In this document: one piece after another, positions 58,309 through 64,000 of the stretch
How positions within the stretch are numbered: position 1 is the first letter of the stretch
How the letters are laid out: the number at the start of each line of letters is the position of its first letter
Source: Leclercia sp. AS011
GTDB taxonomy: Bacteria; Pseudomonadota; Gammaproteobacteria; Enterobacterales; Enterobacteriaceae
Assembly: GCF_037152535.1 (NCBI RefSeq)
Contig: NZ_JBBCMA010000004.1
Span: 62,001 to 126,000 of the forward strand
Length of the DNA stretch: 64,000 bases
Direction: 5' to 3'
Notes under the pieces: generated by a model
Seen by the model: only the letters and a program-made list of their open reading frames with translations
Databases searched by the model: none
What the model was told of the DNA's origin: nothing
Made by a program: the position numbers and the translations under genes

Positions 58309-59193
58309 ATGAAGCCTTTTCTGCGCTGGTGTTTCGTTGCGACAGCTTTGACGCTGGCAGGATGCAGCAACTCTGCCTGGCGTAAAAGTGAAGTCCTCGC
58401 AGTGCCACTGCAACCGACTTTGCAGCAGGAAGTGATTCTGGCACGCATGGAACAAATTCTTGCCAGTCGGGCTTTAACCGATGACGAACGCGCACAGCTT
58501 TTATATGAGCGCGGAGTGTTGTATGATAGTCTCGGTCTGAGGGCACTGGCGCGAAATGATTTTTCACAAGCGCTGGCGATCCGACCGGATATGCCGGAAG
58601 TATTCAACTACTTAGGCATTTATTTAACGCAGGCAGGCAATTTTGATGCTGCCTATGAAGCGTTTGATTCTGTACTTGAGCTTGATCCAACTTACAACTA
58701 CGCGCACTTGAATCGCGGGATCGCCCTGTATTACGGCGGTCGTGACAAGTTAGCGCAAGATGATCTGCTGGCGTTTTATCAAGACGATCCTAACGACCCT
58801 TTCCGTAGCCTGTGGCTTTACCTCGTCGAGCAGAAGCTCGATGCAAAGCAGGCCAAAGACGCGTTAAAGCAACGCTTCGACAAATCGGATAAGGCACAGT
58901 GGGGATGGAATATTGTCGAGTTCTACCTGGGCGACATCAGCGAAGCAACGTTGATGGAAAGGCTTAAGGCAGACGCAACGGATAACACCTCGCTCGCTGA
59001 GCATCTCAGTGAAACCAACTTCTATTTAGGTAAGTACTACCTAAGTCTGGGGGATATGGACAGCGCCACGGCACTGTTCAAATTAGCGGTTGCTAACAAC
59101 GTCCACAACTACGTTGAGCACCGTTATGCATTGTTGGAATTATCGCTCTTGGGCCAGGAGCACGACGACCTGGCAGAATCGGACCAGCAATAG
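58309..59193 (+). CDS. nlpI: lipoprotein NlpI
   Basis: A 294-aa outer-membrane lipoprotein with TPR repeats, an adaptor for the protease Prc and for peptidoglycan endopeptidases such as MepS. Lipobox LTLAGCSN, Cys19. TPR-like segments run about 60-160 ([20 protein letters not shown]). The ATG at 58309 gives the K-12 length; the frame upstream is not conserved. Confidence 0.97.
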   Translation: MKPFLRWCFVATALTLAGCSNSAWRKSEVLAVPLQPTLQQEVILARMEQILASRALTDDERAQLLYERGVLYDSLGLRALARNDFSQALAIRPDMPEVFNYLGIYLTQAGNFDAAYEAFDSVLELDPTYNYAHLNRGIALYYGGRDKLAQDDLLAFYQDDPNDPFRSLWLYLVEQKLDAKQAKDALKQRFDKSDKAQWGWNIVEFYLGDISEATLMERLKADATDNTSLAEHLSETNFYLGKYYLSLGDMDSATALFKLAVANNVHNYVEHRYALLELSLLGQEHDDLAESDQQ

Positions 59194-59300
59194 CTGACGA
59201 CATAACATCAGCCCGTAATCTTTTTTGATTGCCATCATCTTAACGGGTGAGGGCGTTGTTGTTCGTCAATACACCTACTTTGAGCCGGTTCACACTTTCA

Positions 59301-59381
59301 ATGAAAATTACCGAAAATTTTCACGATGAGTTATGTAGACTGGCCGCCATTGACATTGAGGCACTCGTACTACATGGCTGA
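59301..59381 (+). CDS. yrbN: YrbN, 26-aa small protein overlapping deaD
   Basis: A 26-codon ORF that begins [13 protein letters not shown] and ends ALVLHG, nearly the same as E. coli YrbN. It overlaps the deaD start by 8 bases (its CATGGCTGA contains the deaD ATG), so it probably couples or tunes deaD translation. Its frame is different from deaD. Function unknown. Confidence 0.82.
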   Translation: MKITENFHDELCRLAAIDIEALVLHG

Positions 59382-61299
59382 ATTCGAAACCACTTTTGCA
59401 GATCTGGGCCTGAAGGCTCCTATCCTTGAATCCCTTAACGATCTGGGTTACGAAAAACCATCTCCGATCCAGGCAGAATGTATCCCACATCTGCTCTCTG
59501 GTCGTGACGTGCTGGGCATGGCCCAGACTGGTAGCGGTAAAACTGCAGCATTCTCGCTGCCGCTGCTGAACAACATCGATCCGGACCTGCGTGCACCGCA
59601 GATCCTCGTACTCGCTCCGACCCGTGAACTGGCTGTTCAGGTTGCGGAAGCGATGACTGAATTCTCTAAACATATGCGCGGCGTAAACGTGGTTGCTCTG
59701 TACGGCGGCCAGCGTTATGACGTGCAGTTACGCGCCCTGCGTCAGGGTCCACAGATCGTCGTCGGTACCCCGGGTCGTCTGCTGGATCACCTGAAACGCG
59801 GTACGCTGGATCTCTCTAAGCTGAGCGGTCTGGTACTGGATGAAGCTGACGAAATGCTCCGCATGGGCTTCATCGAAGACGTAGAAACCATCATGGCGCA
59901 GATCCCGGAAGGTCATCAGACCGCTCTGTTCTCTGCAACGATGCCGGAAGCGATCCGTCGTATTACCCGTCGCTTTATGAAGGATCCGCAGGAAGTGCGT
60001 ATCCAGTCCAGCGTTACTACTCGCCCGGACATCAGCCAGAGCTACTGGTCTGTCTACGGCATGCGTAAAAATGAAGCGCTGGTTCGTTTCCTGGAAGCAG
60101 AAGATTTTGATGCGGCGATCATCTTCGTTCGTACCAAAAACGCAACTCTGGAAGTGGCCGAAGCACTGGAGCGTAGCGGCTATAACAGCGCAGCCCTGAA
60201 CGGCGACATGAACCAGGCCCTGCGTGAGCAGACTCTGGAGCGTCTGAAAGACGGTCGTCTGGATATCCTGATTGCAACCGACGTGGCAGCACGTGGTCTG
60301 GACGTTGAGCGTATCAGCCTGGTTGTTAACTATGACATCCCGATGGACTCCGAGTCTTACGTTCACCGTATCGGCCGTACCGGTCGTGCAGGTCGTGCAG
60401 GTCGTGCGCTGCTGTTCGTTGAGAACCGCGAGCGTCGTCTGCTGCGTAACATCGAACGCACCATGAAGCTGACCATTCCAGAAGCTGACCTGCCTAACGC
60501 AGATCTGCTGGGCAAACGCCGCCTGGAAAAATTCGCCGCGAAAGTACAGCAGCAGCTGGAAAGCAGCGATCTGGACCAGTACCGTGCGCTGCTGGCGCAG
60601 ATCCAGCCTACCGCTGAAGGCGAAGAGCTGGATATGGAAACGCTGGCTGCCGCTCTGCTGAAGATGGCGCAGGGTGAACGTTCCCTGATCGTGCCACCAG
60701 ATGCACCGATGCGTCCTAAGCGTGAATTCCGTGACCGTGACGATCGTTTCGAACGTCGTGGCGACCGTAATGACCGCAACGACCGTGGCCCACGTGGCGA
60801 CCGTCCAGAGCGTGGTGGTGAAGACCGTCCACGTCGCGAACGTCGTGATGCTGGCGAAATGGAACTGTACCGCATTGAAGTGGGCCGTGATGATGGTGTT
60901 GAAGTTCGTCACATCGTTGGCGCGATCGCTAACGAAGGCGACATCAGCAGCCGTTACATCGGTAACATCAAGCTGTTCGGTACTCACTCCACCATCGAGC
61001 TGCCAAAAGGTATGCCGGGCGAGGTGCTGCAGCACTTCACCCGTACCCGCATCCTGAACAAGCCGATGAACATGCAGCTGCTGGGTGATGCTCAGCCGCG
61101 TCCGGACCGTGGTCCGCGTCGTGAGGGCGATCGTCCTGCTGGCCGTGGTTTCGGTGGCGGTGAACGTCGTGAAGGCGGTCGTGGTCCTCGTCGTGAAGGC
61201 GCTGCACCAGGTGCAGGTCGTTTCAGCGGTGAGCGTCGCGAAAGCCGCGGCCCACGTCGTGAAGATGGCGGCGCACCTGCCCGTCGTCGTGACGCGTAA
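59374..61299 (+). CDS. deaD: DEAD-box RNA helicase DeaD (CsdA)
   Basis: A 641-aa cold-shock helicase for 50S assembly and mRNA decay. Q motif region [36 protein letters not shown] and [14 protein letters not shown]. The C-terminal RNA-binding domain is followed by an Arg/Gly/Asp-rich tail (about 560-641), differing in repeat pattern from K-12 (629 aa). I chose ATG 59374 (MAEFETTF); the upstream reading from 59326 overlaps yrbN. Confidence 0.98.
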   Translation: MAEFETTFADLGLKAPILESLNDLGYEKPSPIQAECIPHLLSGRDVLGMAQTGSGKTAAFSLPLLNNIDPDLRAPQILVLAPTRELAVQVAEAMTEFSKHMRGVNVVALYGGQRYDVQLRALRQGPQIVVGTPGRLLDHLKRGTLDLSKLSGLVLDEADEMLRMGFIEDVETIMAQIPEGHQTALFSATMPEAIRRITRRFMKDPQEVRIQSSVTTRPDISQSYWSVYGMRKNEALVRFLEAEDFDAAIIFVRTKNATLEVAEALERSGYNSAALNGDMNQALREQTLERLKDGRLDILIATDVAARGLDVERISLVVNYDIPMDSESYVHRIGRTGRAGRAGRALLFVENRERRLLRNIERTMKLTIPEADLPNADLLGKRRLEKFAAKVQQQLESSDLDQYRALLAQIQPTAEGEELDMETLAAALLKMAQGERSLIVPPDAPMRPKREFRDRDDRFERRGDRNDRNDRGPRGDRPERGGEDRPRRERRDAGEMELYRIEVGRDDGVEVRHIVGAIANEGDISSRYIGNIKLFGTHSTIELPKGMPGEVLQHFTRTRILNKPMNMQLLGDAQPRPDRGPRREGDRPAGRGFGGGERREGGRGPRREGAAPGAGRFSGERRESRGPRREDGGAPARRRDA

Positions 61300-61331
61300 G
61301 CCTTACGCTTCAGTCGTAAAGTAATATATAC

Positions 61332-61361
61332 AGCCCCGATAGCGATATCGGGGCTTTTTTT
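61332..61361 (+). terminator. terminator after deaD
   Basis: AGCCCCGATA / TATCGGGGCTTTTTTT stem and T run. Confidence 0.92.
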
Positions 61362-61370
61362 ATTCCCTTT

Positions 61371-61406
61371 GTACTATTGTACTGGTACAGTGCAGCACAT
61401 TAAGAT
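61371..61406 (+). promoter_or_regulatory. mtr promoter with TrpR operator
   Basis: GTACTATTGTACTGGTAC (61371-61388) matches the trp operator GTACTAGTTAACTAGTAC at 14 of 18 bases. It overlaps a -35 TTGTAC (61377-61382), with TAAGAT (61401-61406) as the -10. In E. coli mtr is repressed by TrpR and activated by TyrR; TyrR boxes were not obvious. Confidence 0.75.
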
Positions 61407-61441
61407 GCAGGTCCCAAATTTTTGACTGGAGAATAGGCTGT

Positions 61442-62686
61442 ATGGCGACACTAACCACCACCCAAACGTCACCCTCGCTGCTCGGCGGTGTGGTGATCAT
61501 CGGCGGTACCATCATTGGCGCAGGGATGTTCTCCCTGCCGGTGGTGATGTCCGGGGCGTGGTTCTTCTGGTCGCTGGCGGCGCTGGTCTTCACCTGGTTC
61601 TGTATGCTGCATTCAGGCCTGATGATCCTCGAAGCTAACCTCAACTATCGTATCGGGTCGAGCTTCGACACCATCACCCGCGACCTGCTGGGCAAACGCT
61701 GGAATATCGTCAACGGCATCTCCATTGCCTTTGTGCTCTATATCCTGACTTACGCCTATATATCGGCGAGCGGTTCGATTCTGCATCACACCTTCTCGGA
61801 GATGTCGCTGGACGTTCCGGCGCGGCTGGCGGGGCTGTGCTTCGCGTTGGGCGTGGCGTTTATCGTCTGGATGAGTACCAAAGCGGTCAGCCGCATGACG
61901 GCCATTGTACTGGGTGCAAAGGTTATCACCTTCTTCCTGACCTTCGGCAGCCTGCTGGGGCACGTCACCCCTGCTACGTTGTTTAACGTGGCGGAGAGCA
62001 ACACTTCCTATTCGCCATATCTACTGATGACCCTGCCGTTCTGTCTGGCGTCGTTTGGCTATCACGGCAACGTGCCAAGCCTGATGAAGTATTACGGCAA
62101 AGACCCGCGTACCATCGTGAAGTGTCTGGTTTACGGTACGCTGCTGGCGCTGGGGCTGTATGTCATCTGGCTGCTGGGGACGATGGGCAACATCCCACGT
62201 CCGGAATTTATCGGTATTGCGCAGAAGGGCGGTAACATTGATGTGCTGGTGCAGGCCTTGAGTGGAGTGCTGAACAGCCGCAGTCTGGATCTGCTGCTGG
62301 TGATCTTCTCCAACTTTGCCGTGGCGAGTTCGTTCCTCGGCGTGACGCTGGGGCTGTTTGACTATCTGGCGGATCTGTGTGGCTTTGATGATTCCGCACT
62401 GGGCCGTCTGAAAACCGCGCTGCTGACCTTCCTGCCGCCGGTGATCGGTGGCCTGTTGTGGCCAAACGGCTTCCTGTATGCCATTGGCTATGCGGGGCTG
62501 GCGGCAACTATCTGGGCCGCAATTGTACCGGCGCTGCTGGCGCGTAAATCACGTAAACGCTTCGGCAGTCCAAAATTCCGCGTGTGGGGCGGCAAACCGA
62601 TGATCGCGCTGATCCTGGTATTCGGGATTGGCAACGCGCTGGTCCACGTGCTGTCGAGCTTTAATCTGCTGCCGGTGTATCAATAA
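61442..62686 (+). CDS. mtr: tryptophan-specific permease Mtr
   Basis: A 414-aa high-affinity tryptophan:proton symporter of the aromatic amino acid permease (HAAAP) family, with eleven membrane segments. Typical N-terminal motif [15 protein letters not shown] (about 21-35). Same length as K-12. Confidence 0.97.
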   Translation: MATLTTTQTSPSLLGGVVIIGGTIIGAGMFSLPVVMSGAWFFWSLAALVFTWFCMLHSGLMILEANLNYRIGSSFDTITRDLLGKRWNIVNGISIAFVLYILTYAYISASGSILHHTFSEMSLDVPARLAGLCFALGVAFIVWMSTKAVSRMTAIVLGAKVITFFLTFGSLLGHVTPATLFNVAESNTSYSPYLLMTLPFCLASFGYHGNVPSLMKYYGKDPRTIVKCLVYGTLLALGLYVIWLLGTMGNIPRPEFIGIAQKGGNIDVLVQALSGVLNSRSLDLLLVIFSNFAVASSFLGVTLGLFDYLADLCGFDDSALGRLKTALLTFLPPVIGGLLWPNGFLYAIGYAGLAATIWAAIVPALLARKSRKRFGSPKFRVWGGKPMIALILVFGIGNALVHVLSSFNLLPVYQ

Positions 62687-62693
62687 GTTTTTG

Positions 62694-62765
62694 TGCCGGA
62701 TAGCGGCTACGCCTTATCCGGCCTACGCGATGCCGTAGGCCCGGTAAGCGAAGCGCCACCGGGCA
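62694..62765. repeat. REP pair (BIME) between mtr and yhbW
   Basis: GCCGGATAGCGGCTACGCCT and GTAGGCCCGGTAAGCGAAGC with their arms form two inverted units between convergent 3' ends. The second unit is nearly the same as that at 6424. Confidence 0.9.
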
Positions 62766-62771
62766 AAAAGA

Positions 62772-63779
62772 TTACCCCACCAACTCTTCTTTCACCTGCA
62801 TCGCCAGATCGAACGAATGTAACCGCGCCTGGTGATCGAAAATCTGCCCGTTCACCATGATCTCGTCGGCCTGAGTCTCGCGGAGCACCGCTTCCAGACC
62901 GTGCCGTACTTTCGCTTTATCGCCCACCAGCGACATGCTCAGCGCCTGCTGGACGCCATACTGCTCTGAGGCGGACCACAGCTGATGCATATTCTCCACC
63001 GGCGGCGGCAGTTGCCCCGTTTCGCCGCGGCGCAGCTTCATAAATGCCTGCTGCATGGAGGTAAAGAGGAATTCCGCATCGCGGTTGCTGTCGGCGGCAA
63101 TGATGTTGATACAGACCATTGCGTACGGTTTTTCCAGCCGCGCGGAGGGTTTGAAGTTCGTGCGATAGAGGTGCAGCGCCTGGTGCAGCATATCCGGCGC
63201 AAAGTGCGATGCGAAGGCAAACGGCAGGCCCAGCTGGGCGGCCAGTTGAGCGCTGTACAGGCTCGAGCCCAGCAGCCAGACCGGGATCTGCTCGCCGTAG
63301 CCCGGAACCGGACGCACCTGCGGGTTCGGGTCATGGGCGTCGAACCAGTCCACCAGCTCCGCCACATCGCGCGGGAAGTTATCGATATCGCCACTCATAT
63401 GACGGCGCAGCGCGCGCATGGTTGGCTGATCGCTGCCCGGTGCACGGCCCAGCCCGAGATCGATGCGGCCAGGATAGAGGGTGTTCAGGGTGCCAAACTG
63501 TTCGGCAATCACCAGCGGGGAGTGGTTCGGCAGCATCACGCCGCCCGAGCCTAAATGCAGGGTGGTGGTATTGGCCGCCAGATAGCCGAGCAGCACCGAG
63601 GTGGCCGCACTGGCGATCCCGACCATATTGTGGTGTTCCGCCAGCCAGTAGCGATGATAGCCGCGCTGTTCAGCCAGGCGGGCGAGATCCAGCGAGTGGG
63701 TAAAGGCTTCCCGTGCCGAGGAGCCTTCAGGGATCGGTGCCAGGTCCAGCACCGAAAACGGAATGGATTTATCAGTCAT
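62772..63779 (-). CDS. yhbW: luciferase-like flavin monooxygenase family protein YhbW
   Basis: A 335-aa bacterial luciferase-like (TIM-barrel, F420/FMN type) protein. Motifs [28 protein letters not shown] and [13 protein letters not shown] are typical of the family. Substrate unknown. It follows ubiV on the same strand. Confidence 0.95.
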   Translation of the reverse strand: MTDKSIPFSVLDLAPIPEGSSAREAFTHSLDLARLAEQRGYHRYWLAEHHNMVGIASAATSVLLGYLAANTTTLHLGSGGVMLPNHSPLVIAEQFGTLNTLYPGRIDLGLGRAPGSDQPTMRALRRHMSGDIDNFPRDVAELVDWFDAHDPNPQVRPVPGYGEQIPVWLLGSSLYSAQLAAQLGLPFAFASHFAPDMLHQALHLYRTNFKPSARLEKPYAMVCINIIAADSNRDAEFLFTSMQQAFMKLRRGETGQLPPPVENMHQLWSASEQYGVQQALSMSLVGDKAKVRHGLEAVLRETQADEIMVNGQIFDHQARLHSFDLAMQVKEELVG

Positions 63780-63858
63780 AACAGCTCACTTTGTCGACGG
63801 TGAATCTTTTAATAGTGCATTAAAAATGAATACACGTTGTTAACAAAGTGAGCTTTTT

Positions 63859-64000
63859 TTAAACCTGCAACTCCAGCCCCGCCAGACGTCGCCAGTAGCC
63901 GTTACACTCGCTGTTCGCGGTAAGCGGCAGCGGGGCAGCGCCATTCTCGTTGGCACGGAAGGCATCAATCATGGCGAAGGTTTCCGGGCCCAGCGGTGAC
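63859..64000 (-). CDS. ubiV: UbiV (YhbV), 3' end only
   Basis: The minus strand at the window edge encodes the last 46 residues, SPLGPETFAMIDAFRANENG through ECNGYWRRLAGLELQV, then TAA. This fits the C-terminus of UbiV, an iron-sulfur U32-family protein that with UbiU hydroxylates ubiquinone precursors without oxygen. Its place upstream of yhbW is as in K-12. The iron-sulfur cysteines lie outside the window. Confidence 0.82.
   Translation of the reverse strand, partial: SPLGPETFAMIDAFRANENGAAPLPLTANSECNGYWRRLAGLELQV

Noticed and set aside
59728..61035. 435-aa minus-strand ORF opposite deaD
   Set aside because: Mirror of deaD codon bias without start signals or protein motifs; similar shadows opposite murA, glmM and pnp were left out for the same reason.

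Overview
This window is ordinary core chromosome of a member of the Enterobacteriaceae. Protein sequences and gene order resemble Escherichia coli K-12 very closely, but the differences point to an Enterobacter/Lelliottia/Leclercia-like genus rather than E. coli or Salmonella: a PmrAB-type two-component system lies between obgE and dacB, and yrbL, yjgN and eptC (yhbX) are missing from their K-12 places. No phage, insertion sequence, integrase, CRISPR array or toxin-antitoxin locus was seen, and base composition and codon use look even throughout. All comparisons with K-12 are from memory, not from a search.

Layout. 1-3160: 5' part of gltB (minus strand) with a small leader ORF, a 550-bp control region with a CRP-like site, and divergent yhcC. 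3137-15534: a block whose K-12 counterpart lies at about 97 min (yjgR, a fused ATP-dependent dihydroxyacetone kinase, ahr, yjgM, valS, holC, pepA, lptF, lptG), here inserted between yhcC and arcB. 15631-19568: arcB, the sRNA ArcZ (minus strand, overlapping the arcB end), elbB, mtgA. 19565-27484 (minus strand): yrbG-kdsD-kdsC-lptC-lptA-lptB-rpoN-hpf-ptsN-rapZ-npr, combining Kdo and LPS export functions with sigma-54 and the nitrogen PTS. 27714-32504: mlaFEDCB, ibaG, murA. 32565-37150: sfsB and ispB (minus), rplU-rpmA-yhbE-obgE. 37187-41493: pmrB, pmrA, dacB (minus), greA with the GraL attenuator, yhbY (minus). 41616-47205: rlmE-ftsH, folP-glmM, secG, tRNA-Leu(GAG). 47353-48699: argG (minus) with a paired ARG box. 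48986-61299: metY tRNA-fMet, rimP-nusA-infB-rbfA-truB-rpsO-pnp, nlpI, yrbN, deaD. 61442-64000: mtr with a TrpR operator, yhbW, and the 3' end of ubiV.

How the genes work together. Much of the window serves envelope biogenesis: Kdo synthesis (kdsD, kdsC), the LPS export machine (lptA, B, C, F, G), retrograde phospholipid transport (mlaFEDCB), peptidoglycan precursors and remodelling (murA, glmM, mtgA, dacB, nlpI) and FtsH quality control. A second group serves transcription, translation and RNA turnover (valS, nusA, infB, rimP, rbfA, truB, rpsO, rplU, rpmA, obgE, rlmE, yhbY, greA, pnp, deaD).

I found no new defence or biosynthetic system. The most unusual signal is the relocation of the yjgR-to-lptG block, which is circularly permuted relative to K-12 and joined to yhcC by a 24-bp tail-to-tail coding overlap. 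Other points worth checking are the gltB leader ORF, the PmrAB paralogue in an unusual place, the dihydroxyacetone kinase where K-12 has the idn genes, and the overlapping small ORF yrbN.
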